From contig USQS01000020.1 in NCBI GenBank assembly GCA_900556865.1, positions 1 to 12,060 on the forward strand: 12,060 bases of DNA, read 5' to 3'. The notes below the pieces were generated by a model, which worked only from the letters and a program-made list of their open reading frames with translations, was not told the origin of the DNA and did no database searches. Below are positions 5,529 through 12,060 of this stretch, in pieces. The translations under genes were made by a program, and so were the position numbers. The first letter of the stretch is position 1, and each line of letters opens with the position of its first letter. This DNA comes from an uncultured Clostridium sp. (lineage in GTDB: Bacteria; Bacillota; Clostridia; TANB77; CAG-508).

Positions 5529-6531
5529 TTGAAAAAAATAGGTAAACAAACAATAAAATTTGATACACCACCTACTATTTTAGAAACTGCATGTATAGCA
5601 GGTCCTAAAGAAGCAGATGGACCTCTTGCAAAATATTTTGACAAATGTTTGCAAGATGAAATGTGGGGAGAAAAAAGTTGGGAAAAAGCTGAAAGTAAAA
5701 TTGTTAAAGAAACAGTAAATTCTCTCATATCTAAATCTGGTATTCCAACTGAACAAATTGAGTACTGTTTTGCAGGTGATTTGCTTAACCAATGTATTTC
5801 TTCAAGCTTTGGTTTAAGAGAACTAAATGTGCCTTTTTATGGTATTTTTGGTGCCTGTTCAACTTTTGTAGAAGGTTTGCAACTAGCTTCTGTGTTTGTA
5901 GAAAATGGTATAAACTATGCTATTTGTAGTGCTTCAAGTCATTTTTGCAGTTCTGAAAGACAATTTAGATTTCCATTAGAACTTGGAAACCAAAGACCTC
6001 AGTCTAGCCAATGGACTGTTACTGCTTGCCGGTGCTGCAATGCTTGCAAAATCTGGTCAAGGCCCATTTATAACACATATAACAACCGGTAAAATTGTAG
6101 ACATGGGAATAAAAGATGCTAATAATATGGGAGCAGCCATGGCTCCTGCAGCTCTTGATACTTTGTTAACTCACTTTAAAGACACAGGAAGAGCGCCTAG
6201 CTATTATGACGCAATCTTAACTGGCGATTTAGGTCATGTTGGAAAAGATATTTTAGCAGATTTATGTAAAAACTCTGGCTATAATATAAAATCTGTTTAT
6301 AATGATTGTGGAGTTTTAATTTTTGATAAATCCACTCAAGATACCCATTCTGGCGGAAGTGGTTGTGGTTGTATAGCTAGTGTATTTTCTGGTTATTTGT
6401 TTAATCAATTGAAAAGCAAAAAACTGAAAAAAATTCTGCTTATTGCAACAGGTGCTCTTATGAACTCAATGAGTTCACAACAAGGAGAATCTATACCTGG
6501 TATTGCACAAGCAGTTTCTATAGAAATATAG
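5529..6531 (+). pseudogene. spoVAD: Stage V sporulation protein AD, frameshifted
   Basis: SpoVAD is a thiolase-fold protein that binds dipicolinic acid and works with SpoVAC/SpoVAE to load it into the forespore. The first frame gives 166 normal residues: GPKEADGPL (25-33), AGDLLNQ (82-88), FGACST with Cys110 at the thiolase position, SERQFRFPLE and QWTVT. It then turns to nonsense and stops at 6092. The rest continues in the +1 frame from about 6028 (GAAMLAKSGQ, GIKDANNMGAAMAPAA, LTGDLG, GGSGCGC, ATGAL) to the stop at 6531. Reading past one extra base at 6024-6027 restores TVT-xx-GAA as in the family and gives 333 residues, the expected length. No slippery site or ribosome binding site explains the junction. 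It is either an inactivating mutation or a sequence or assembly error. spoVAE downstream is intact. Confidence 0.93.
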
Positions 6532-6549
6532 TAGAAAGGAGAAGTTCAA

Positions 6550-6936
6550 ATGGATTTATGGCAAAATTTTAATTGGCTATTACTTTTTAGATGTTTTATT
6601 GTTGGTGGCTTAATTTGTGTAATAGGTCAAATATTAATAGATAAGACCAAACTTACACCAGCTAGAATTTTAGTTATATTTGTTACAGCTGGTACAATTC
6701 TAGGTGGACTTGGTGTTTATAAATGTTTAGTTGAATTTGCTGGCTGTGGAGCTACAGTTCCTCTTACTGGGTTTGGAAATAATTTAGCAAAAGGAACAAT
6801 TGAAGCTGTTAAAGAAAATGGAATTATTGGTGCCTTTACAGGTGGTTTAAAAGCAAGCAGTGGCGGAATTGCTGCAGCTATATTCTTTGGTTATATAGCT
6901 TCTTTAATATCAAAACCAAAAATGAAAAAACAATAA
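6550..6936 (+). CDS. spoVAE: Stage V sporulation protein AE (AEb type)
   Basis: 128 residues, the length of the short membrane form (SpoVAEb in Bacillus). It is part of the SpoVA complex in the inner spore membrane that takes up dipicolinic acid during sporulation and releases it at germination. Hydrophobic helices lie at about 9-30, 39-60 and 103-121. The motifs VGGLICVIGQI (18-28) and EFAGCGATVPLTGFGNNLAKG (starting at 62) are diagnostic and mirror those of SpoVAC. The ATG follows an AAAGGAGAAG site, 18 nt after the spoVAD stop, so the genes are one unit. The stop codon runs into a strong terminator hairpin. Confidence 0.95.
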   Translation: MDLWQNFNWLLLFRCFIVGGLICVIGQILIDKTKLTPARILVIFVTAGTILGGLGVYKCLVEFAGCGATVPLTGFGNNLAKGTIEAVKENGIIGAFTGGLKASSGGIAAAIFFGYIASLISKPKMKKQ

Positions 6937-6967
6937 AAGCATTTAGCCTATTTTGCTAAATGCTTTT
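6935..6967. terminator. Bidirectional terminator between spoVAE and ftsZ
   Basis: AAAAGCATTTAGC (6935-6947) and GCTAAATGCTTTT (6955-6967) form a perfect 13-bp stem with a 7-nt loop. T-runs follow on the plus strand. On the minus strand the complement of AAAACAATAAAA supplies a U-rich tract. It overlaps the spoVAE stop and lies 11 bp past the ftsZ stop, so it can end both convergent transcripts. Confidence 0.9.
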
Positions 6968-6978
6968 TAGTTATGGTT

Positions 6979-8103
6979 TTAAATTCCTTTATTTTTATTT
7001 TTTCTTAAAAATGATGGAATATCTAAATCATTTTGTGAAGCGTTCAAATCTGTTGTTGATGGAATTGAGCTTGTTTTCTTCTCCCATGGTTTTGAAGTAG
7101 AAACAGCCGCAACTCTTGGTGGCTTAACTTCTTCATTTTCATCAAAACCAGTTGCAATTACAGTAATTTTAATTTCATCATTCATATCTGGTTCAATTAC
7201 TGTACCAAAGATAATATTTGCTTCTGGGTCAACACTGCGTTGGATTAATTCAGCTGCAGTATTTACTTCTTGTAAGCCTAAATCTTCTCCACCAGTAATA
7301 TTAATTATAACACCTCTTGCTCCTTCTATAGATGTTTCTAGAAGTGGGCTTTGTATTGCCTCTTTTGCTGCATCTTCCGCTTTGTTTTCTCCAGATGCAT
7401 GACCTGTTCCCATATGAGCCATACCTGTATTTTGCATAATTGTTTTTACATCTGCAAAGTCAAGATTAACTGTACCTGTAACAGTAATTAAGTCTGATAT
7501 ACCTTGTACACCTTGTCTTAATACATCATCTGCCATTAAGAAAGCTTCTGACATAGATGTTTTTCTATCTATTATTTGTAATAATTTATCATTAGGTATT
7601 ACAATTAAAGTATCAACTTTTGATTTTAAACTTTCTATTCCACGCTCTGCTTGTGCTAAACGTTTCTTTCCTTCAAATGTGAATGGCTTTGTAACAACAC
7701 CTATTGTTAAAATTCCCATTTCTTTTGCCAAACCTGCAACAATTGGTGCTGCACCAGTTCCAGTTCCACCACCCATTCCGCATGTAACAAATACCATATC
7801 AGCTCCTCTTAAAACTTCTGATATTTCTGTTTTACTTTCTTCTGCAGATTGTGCTCCAATATCTGGGTTTGCTCCTGCTCCTAATCCTCTTGTGATTTTT
7901 TCTCCTATTTGAATTTTAGTACTTGCTTTAGATTTTTGTAAAGCTTGTCTATCTGTATTTACTGCAATAAAATCTACAGATTTTATTCCTAAATCTAGCA
8001 TTCTATTTACAGCATTATTTCCAGCTCCTCCTACACCTATTACTTTAATTGTTGCTGTACCATCCATCATTGTAAGATTGGTGTTATCATCATATTCCAT
8101 CAT
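6979..8103 (-). CDS. ftsZ: Cell division protein FtsZ
   Basis: 374 residues, normal length. FtsZ is the tubulin-like GTPase that polymerises at mid-cell and organises septum synthesis. Visible signatures are IKVIGVGGAGNNAVNRM (19-35), the tubulin GTP-binding motif GGGTGTG (111-117), the synergy loop NLDFADVKTIM (213-223) needed for GTP hydrolysis, a variable linker (about 328-360), and the C-terminal peptide DIPSFLRKNKNK that binds FtsA and other partners. AAGGAGG lies 10 nt before the first of two adjacent ATGs. It starts 21 nt after ftsA and is the last gene of the minus-strand division cluster. All key residues look intact. Confidence 0.98.
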   Translation of the reverse strand: MMEYDDNTNLTMMDGTATIKVIGVGGAGNNAVNRMLDLGIKSVDFIAVNTDRQALQKSKASTKIQIGEKITRGLGAGANPDIGAQSAEESKTEISEVLRGADMVFVTCGMGGGTGTGAAPIVAGLAKEMGILTIGVVTKPFTFEGKKRLAQAERGIESLKSKVDTLIVIPNDKLLQIIDRKTSMSEAFLMADDVLRQGVQGISDLITVTGTVNLDFADVKTIMQNTGMAHMGTGHASGENKAEDAAKEAIQSPLLETSIEGARGVIINITGGEDLGLQEVNTAAELIQRSVDPEANIIFGTVIEPDMNDEIKITVIATGFDENEEVKPPRVAAVSTSKPWEKKTSSIPSTTDLNASQNDLDIPSFLRKNKNKGI

Positions 8104-8124
8104 AATTTAAATTCCTCCTTAATT

Positions 8125-9354
8125 TTAACTATAAAAAAATTCTTTTATTCTTTCTAATATTGTTCTTAAAAAACTTTCTTTAGAATTAGTATCTATTTTA
8201 CTAGATACCGATTTTGCAAATGGTCTTGCAGCTATGTACCTAATTAATGCATAACAAGTTTTATATTCTGGTTTAACCATACTTACGGCCCTACCAGTTG
8301 ATATTTTTACTGGTATATTTAAGGCAATTTTTCCTGCTACATCACTTTTATTAATGTTTGTTATTCCTTGCCCTGTCAGAATTACATTATTAATTCTAGA
8401 TTTTATACCCTGGTTTGTTATGTCCTTATTTATAATTGCAAAGATTTCTTCAATTCTTGCTTCCATAATTTCTATCAGTTCAGAACTTTTTATTACTTTG
8501 CTTTTTGATTCATCTTTACATGTATTTAACATTATTTCATTGTCATTATCTATAAACGATCTTAATGCTAAACCATATTGCCTTTTTAATTTCTCTGCTT
8601 CACCTTCTGAAATATCTAATACTAATGCTATATCATGAGTTATATTATTTCCACCTAGTGGAACAGTGTTTGTATATTTAAAACTATTTCCTTCAAATAC
8701 ACCTATATCTGTATTTCCTGCCCCAACATCTAATAGCATTACATTATCATATAATTCATTTTTATCTAAAACTAAATTTCTTTCTGCAAGTGTTAATGGC
8801 ACTATTCCATCAATATCTAATCCTGCTTTTTTAAAAACACTATTTAATTTTCTTACATAATCTTTTTCTGCAAGTATTACTTGTGCACTCAAAGTAAATG
8901 AAGAAGCAAAACTTCCAACTGGGTCTGTTACAATTTTACCGCTATCTAGCATTACTTGATTTAATGCTACATCTATTAAAATTTTATTATCTGGTATTTC
9001 AATATCTTTAACCTGCATTATTGCATTTTGTAAATCTTTTTGAGATATTCCAGAAAATTTATCTTTTACTTCTTTTAGCACATTATTTTGAACTATGGTC
9101 ACATATTTCCCAAGAATGGTTACATATGCTGAATTTATTTTTAGTTCAGTTTCATCTTCTGCTTGTTTGATAGCTTTTGAGATACTTAAACTAATATCAT
9201 CCTCATCAACTATCTTGCCTTTTTTAAACCCATTGCATTTATATGAAGTACAGCATATTATTTCTATTTGTCCAAAATTGTTTACTTCGCCCATACTTAA
9301 ACAAACTTTGGTGGTTCCAATGTCTATGCCTACTATGATATCACCTATTGCCAA
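8125..9354 (-). CDS. ftsA: Cell division protein FtsA
   Basis: 409 residues from the TTG at 9354. FtsA is an actin-like ATPase that anchors FtsZ filaments to the membrane. Visible are the phosphate-1 motif IIVGIDIGTTKV (6-17), GFKKGKIVD (42-50), the phosphate-2 motif LLDVGAGNTDIG (207-218), the adenosine motif VILTGQG (324-330), and a C-terminal amphipathic helix SFLRTILERIKEFFYS for membrane binding. The frame stays open to a further TTG at 9420, but GGAGGA directly precedes the TTG at 9354 and the family starts just before the IGDIIVGIDIG segment, so I use that. It has its own promoter in the gap after sbp and probably forms a unit with ftsZ. Confidence 0.96.
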   Translation of the reverse strand: MAIGDIIVGIDIGTTKVCLSMGEVNNFGQIEIICCTSYKCNGFKKGKIVDEDDISLSISKAIKQAEDETELKINSAYVTILGKYVTIVQNNVLKEVKDKFSGISQKDLQNAIMQVKDIEIPDNKILIDVALNQVMLDSGKIVTDPVGSFASSFTLSAQVILAEKDYVRKLNSVFKKAGLDIDGIVPLTLAERNLVLDKNELYDNVMLLDVGAGNTDIGVFEGNSFKYTNTVPLGGNNITHDIALVLDISEGEAEKLKRQYGLALRSFIDNDNEIMLNTCKDESKSKVIKSSELIEIMEARIEEIFAIINKDITNQGIKSRINNVILTGQGITNINKSDVAGKIALNIPVKISTGRAVSMVKPEYKTCYALIRYIAARPFAKSVSSKIDTNSKESFLRTILERIKEFFYS

Positions 9355-9360
9355 GATAAT

Positions 9361-9366
9361 TCCTCC
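9361..9366 (-). promoter_or_regulatory. Ribosome binding site fixing ftsA TTG start
   Basis: GGAGGA on the minus strand lies 6 nt upstream of the TTG at 9354. The upstream TTG at 9420 has no such site and falls within the spacer of the promoter. Confidence 0.75.
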
Positions 9367-9398
9367 ATCTTTTTTTAAAACTATTTTTTCTAAACTTA

Positions 9399-9427
9399 TA
9401 TATATTACATTTTTAGACAATTGTCAA
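9399..9427 (-). promoter_or_regulatory. Sigma-A promoter of ftsA-ftsZ
   Basis: On the minus strand a consensus TTGACA (9427-9422) is separated by 17 bp from TATATA (9404-9399). Transcription would start near 9392, about 38 nt before the ftsA start. It allows ftsA-ftsZ to be expressed apart from the upstream ftsQ-sbp genes. The -35 lies in CTATTGACA, preceded by an 11-bp phased repeat array, as at the pil promoter. Confidence 0.75.
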
Positions 9428-9434
9428 TAGAATT

Positions 9435-9476
9435 TGTTATATTTTTGTAATATTTTTGTAATATTTTTGTAACATT
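9435..9476. repeat. 11-bp phased TGTAATATT array upstream of ftsA promoter
   Basis: Four 9-mers start at 9435, 9446, 9457 and 9468, exactly 11 bp apart: TGTTATATT, TGTAATATT, TGTAATATT and TGTAACATT. On the ftsA strand they read as AATATTACA units separated by A-tracts, ending 7 bp before the -35 box. The same repeat, period and CTATTGA junction occur at the pil promoter. Confidence 0.8.
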
Positions 9477-9498
9477 TCTTTAGTGTGTTTATGTAAAA

Positions 9499-9894
9499 TT
9501 ACATCTCTTTTCCTTGAACTTCTTGAGCTTTTTTAGCTTTATGTTCTTCAATTTTCTTTGTCCATTTCTCAATATAGTATTTTCTTATTATTGTTAAATT
9601 TAAAAACATTCTTCCAACAAAAACAACTATAGCTGCTAAATATATGTCAAGATTTAATTTATTTCCTAAATATGTAAGAAGAATAGAAAGTATACTATTG
9701 CAGAAAAAACCTGAAATAAATACATTAAAATCAAATTCTTGCTTTAATACACCCGTTATTCCTCCAAACACAGAATCTAAAGCTGCAATAATTGCAATTG
9801 CTAAATAACTTGAGTATGAATATGATATTAATGGTACATTTATCCCCACAAGTGCACCCAAAATACATCCTACTAAAATTGCTATAAAAACCAT
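9499..9894 (-). CDS. sbp: Small basic protein Sbp, DUF1290
   Basis: 131 residues with four predicted membrane helices (about 2-18, 31-51, 58-77, 84-100) and a charged, Lys-rich C-terminus. The family signature SYSSYLAIAIIAALDSVFGGITG (starting at 26) is clear. Sbp proteins lie between the DUF881 genes and ftsA in Bacilli and Clostridia; their function is not established, though position suggests division or envelope work. The ATG has GAAAGGATGAG upstream. ATGTAA-AA-TTACAT at 9491-9504 is a small dyad overlapping its stop codon and could be a chance match. The gene probably belongs to the ftsQ transcript, while the ftsA promoter follows it. Confidence 0.9.
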   Translation of the reverse strand: MVFIAILVGCILGALVGINVPLISYSYSSYLAIAIIAALDSVFGGITGVLKQEFDFNVFISGFFCNSILSILLTYLGNKLNLDIYLAAIVVFVGRMFLNLTIIRKYYIEKWTKKIEEHKAKKAQEVQGKEM

Positions 9895-9918
9895 TTTTTA
9901 ATCTCATCCTTTCTATTT

Positions 9919-10641
9919 TTAGTTTACTTCTTTAATATATTTTGTATTTAATTCACCGTCATATTTTGTAATTTTTATTTTATTTTTTCTTTCAATATCT
10001 GTTTTTATTCCTGTAGTATTTAATTGCTCGGCATAACCACCTTTTCCAAAAATACTACTTTCTAAATAGGCTTTATTTCCAATTGCTTTTATTTCATATG
10101 TATCTGTTCTTAAATACTTGCTATTTATTTTTATAGAACCTCCTACATCTGCCATATCTGTTGTATTTATAATTCTTTCATCATTTATAGAAATTGCCTC
10201 TGCTCCCGCGTCTTTTAGACTATTCACAATATAAACTAAATCAATTGAAGTAATTTCGTCAATTTTTTCGTCTTCACTTAATTCACTCTCTTCTTTTTTT
10301 CTGAAAGTAATTATTACTCCCTCTCCTTCTACATCTGTTCTTCCAAGAGCCATATTTAGATTTTCCAACTCTGTTTGTAAGGTCTCCTTTGTCTTTTCGT
10401 CAGATGTACTTTCTTCTTTGTATGTTTTAAGCGTATTTGAGGTTTCTTCATTTTTTGCTTTTACTTCTTCATATTTTGTTTTCCAATTTGCTAGCTCTTG
10501 TCTTAACTCTGCTTCTTGCATTGAATCTATATTTGATTCTTGCGATTCTTGAACTACCTTAAATTGCATAAAGATTATCATAACTAGTAAAAAACATACT
10601 AAACCTATTGTGATAATCATACTTATTTTACCTTTTTTCAA
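9919..10641 (-). CDS. DUF881 family protein (YlxX/YlxW type), second of pair
   Basis: 240 residues. One N-terminal membrane anchor (about 7-27) is followed by a coiled coil rich in Glu, Lys and Gln (about 33-98), then a DUF881 domain with GEGVIITFRK, IVNSLKDAGAEAISINDERI and KINSKYLRT. The domain would be outside the membrane. Its biochemical role is not established; the genes occur in division clusters of Firmicutes between divIB and sbp. Translation probably starts at TTG (10641) after AAAGGAG; an ATG seven codons in is an alternative. It is a tandem paralog of the gene just upstream (27-nt gap). Confidence 0.88.
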   Translation of the reverse strand: MKKGKISMIITIGLVCFLLVMIIFMQFKVVQESQESNIDSMQEAELRQELANWKTKYEEVKAKNEETSNTLKTYKEESTSDEKTKETLQTELENLNMALGRTDVEGEGVIITFRKKEESELSEDEKIDEITSIDLVYIVNSLKDAGAEAISINDERIINTTDMADVGGSIKINSKYLRTDTYEIKAIGNKAYLESSIFGKGGYAEQLNTTGIKTDIERKNKIKITKYDGELNTKYIKEVN

Positions 10642-10668
10642 TTATACTCAAGCTCCTTTCTTTCCTTA

Positions 10669-11382
10669 TTATTTAACTGTTTTTGCATATTTAAAGCTTA
10701 TAACTCCTGTAAACTTAGAAATTGCTATATTAGAATTCTTTTTAAAATCGATAACTTTTCCTGAATTATTTTTAAAATATTCCAAAGTTGATCCAGGTCT
10801 ATTTAATGTTGCAAGCAGCTCCTGCAAACCTATTGCAGAAATTTGTATAGGAGAATTAATTTTTTTACCATTTACAACAATTACATTACCATCACATGAT
10901 ATTGCAGATGTTCCAACAATTCTTTCACCATTTATTGAGATTGCCTCTGCCCCTGCATTTTTCATTTCATTTACAACTTGTAAAATATTTTCAGCATGTA
11001 CAAGATAATTTGATTGATCTAGTGAAGTTGGGTCTCCTTTTCCGTCTGATAAAGTTACAATAACTCCCTCACCTGTTACATCTGTATTTCCTAGTATTAA
11101 ATTTGCTTGTTTTATTTGATTTTCTAAATCTGCAAGTTCTGAATTATTACTTGTTGCTCCTTCTCTTTCCTTTTCAAGCTCTTTTTCTGCTCTTTGTAAA
11201 GACGCATATTCTGCTTCATATTTTTCTTTAATTTTTAGAACTTGCGTTTTTAACTCACTTTCTGTTTGACTTAAACCAACTGTTGCTCCATTATTATTAA
11301 CCGTTTTTATTTGAACATATACTGCAATTGTTAATAAAAAGCACATTATAGCTAAAATAATTGCTTCTGATTTTTTATTCAA
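10669..11382 (-). CDS. DUF881 family protein (YlxX/YlxW type), first of pair
   Basis: 237 residues with the same plan as its downstream neighbour: an N-terminal membrane helix (about 7-25), a coiled coil (about 38-92), and a DUF881 domain with TGEGVIVTLSDG, VVNEMKNAGAEAISINGERI, a stretch of short strands (NVIVVNGKKINSPIQISAIG), and a Gly/Pro region. The shared AGAEAISIN[DG]ERI segment shows the two are duplicates that have diverged widely. It starts at TTG (11382) with GAGAGGAG upstream, the site overlapping the end of ftsQ, so the two are translationally linked. The role is unknown beyond co-occurrence with divisome genes. Confidence 0.88.
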   Translation of the reverse strand: MNKKSEAIILAIMCFLLTIAVYVQIKTVNNNGATVGLSQTESELKTQVLKIKEKYEAEYASLQRAEKELEKEREGATSNNSELADLENQIKQANLILGNTDVTGEGVIVTLSDGKGDPTSLDQSNYLVHAENILQVVNEMKNAGAEAISINGERIVGTSAISCDGNVIVVNGKKINSPIQISAIGLQELLATLNRPGSTLEYFKNNSGKVIDFKKNSNIAISKFTGVISFKYAKTVK

Positions 11383-11388
11383 GTAAAA

Positions 11389-12060
11389 TCACTCCTCTCT
11401 AAAATATGGCTTAAAACCTGTCGTCATATCTTTGTTAACAAATACTTTTCCAGACTTACCCTTTTCATTTTGCAATATTTTTTGAATATAAAGCATTTTA
11501 TTCGTTAAATTAGTTGTATCTCCTATATAAATTGTTTTTGCTTCACTTTCAATATATAAAACATAATCTGTATCATTTTCTGTGTTTATTTCTGTAATTA
11601 TGTTATCAATGTTTATTATTTTTGCAGCTTCTGTTATTTTTAGTATTTTATTTAAAGTTTCAATATCCTTTCCTTCCAATCTGGATTTTTTCATTAAATC
11701 ATCTTCTGTAATTTTTAATCCTACAATTATAGGTACATCTTTTTTTTCTGCAGACTTTTCTAATATATAACCATATTTATCAATATACACATAACTATTT
11801 ATTAAATTAATTTGATATTTCACTTCTCTTTCTGTAACTTTAATTTTTACAGTATCTGGCAAAGCTCTTTTTACTTCAACCTTTTCAATGTATGAATTTT
11901 CTTTTATATTTGAAATTACTGAACTATTAAACTTGAATATATTTTCTCCTATTTTTAAACCAGATAAACTTTTAATGTTTTCAGTTTGAACCTTTGAGTT
12001 TCCCGTAACTTCTATTTTAGCAATATTAAAAATAGGTGCTGTCAAAGCAAAAATTACACA
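11389..12060 (-). CDS. ftsQ: Cell division protein FtsQ/DivIB, N-terminus missing
   Basis: The frame is open to the right edge, giving 223 visible residues; the first ones (CVIFALTAPIF) look like the end of the transmembrane helix. A POTRA domain follows (IAKIEVTGNSKVQTENIKSL, then IEKVEVKRALPDTVKIKVTER), then the beta domain with YVYIDKYGYILE and VPIIVGL. FtsQ/DivIB is a bitopic divisome protein that binds FtsL and FtsB/DivIC and helps control septal peptidoglycan synthesis. The TTG at 12045 is in frame but is an internal Leu codon, not the start. It heads the visible part of the ftsQ-DUF881-DUF881-sbp-ftsA-ftsZ order; murB or other mur genes are expected beyond the edge. Confidence 0.94.
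   Translation of the reverse strand, partial: CVIFALTAPIFNIAKIEVTGNSKVQTENIKSLSGLKIGENIFKFNSSVISNIKENSYIEKVEVKRALPDTVKIKVTEREVKYQINLINSYVYIDKYGYILEKSAEKKDVPIIVGLKITEDDLMKKSRLEGKDIETLNKILKITEAAKIINIDNIITEINTENDTDYVLYIESEAKTIYIGDTTNLTNKMLYIQKILQNEKGKSGKVFVNKDMTTGFKPYFREE

Noticed and set aside
6018..6031. Programmed ribosomal frameshift in spoVAD
   Set aside because: There is no slippery run, stop codon or rare-codon arrangement at the junction, no stimulating stem is evident, and SpoVAD is not known to use recoding.
5983..6531. Second spoVAD part as an independent gene starting at TTG 5983
   Set aside because: No ribosome binding site precedes it, its first residues are out-of-frame nonsense, and homology begins only at about 6028.
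9355..9420. Longer FtsA start at 9420
   Set aside because: The extra 22 residues have no family similarity, cover the promoter, and lack a ribosome binding site; the TTG at 9354 has GGAGGA.

Overview
The window is very AT-rich. It carries a sporulation operon (spoVA), a Gram-positive type IV pilus cluster and the ftsQ-to-ftsZ end of the division and cell wall cluster. Together these point to an endospore-forming member of the Clostridia, probably an uncultured or lightly studied lineage; I cannot name the species. Four genes (spoVAD, ftsA and both DUF881 genes) appear to start at TTG.

Left part, minus strand (about 1-4905): a type IV pilus operon read right to left. The order is a fused pilM-pilN, pilO, a small one-pass membrane protein with a PGKANPFAP motif, two prepilins with nearly identical N-terminal modules, the prepilin peptidase pilD, and the start of a third prepilin-like gene cut by the window edge. 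Its likely promoter (4877-4905) is followed by a structured leader of roughly 110 nt. A strong hairpin separates the prepilins from pilD.

Middle, plus strand (5039-6936): spoVAC, spoVAD and spoVAE, which move dipicolinic acid into the forespore. spoVAD has a clean one-base insertion near 6024-6027 that splits it into two frames. A 13-bp hairpin at 6935-6967 ends this operon and the convergent ftsZ transcript.

Right part, minus strand (6979-12060): ftsQ/divIB (5' end missing), two tandem DUF881 genes (ylxW/ylxX type), sbp, ftsA and ftsZ, in the order known from Bacillus subtilis. ftsA has its own promoter in the gap after sbp. ftsZ is followed by convergent spoVA rather than by spoIIGA-sigE-sigG.

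The most unusual signal is regulatory. The pil promoter and the ftsA promoter share a design: an array of 9-mers close to TGTAATATT (AATATTACA on the transcribed strand) repeated exactly every 11 bp, just upstream of a -35 box set in a shared CTATTGA. This could be a phased curved or UP-like element, or a multimeric operator, linking pilus and division gene expression. That link is inference.
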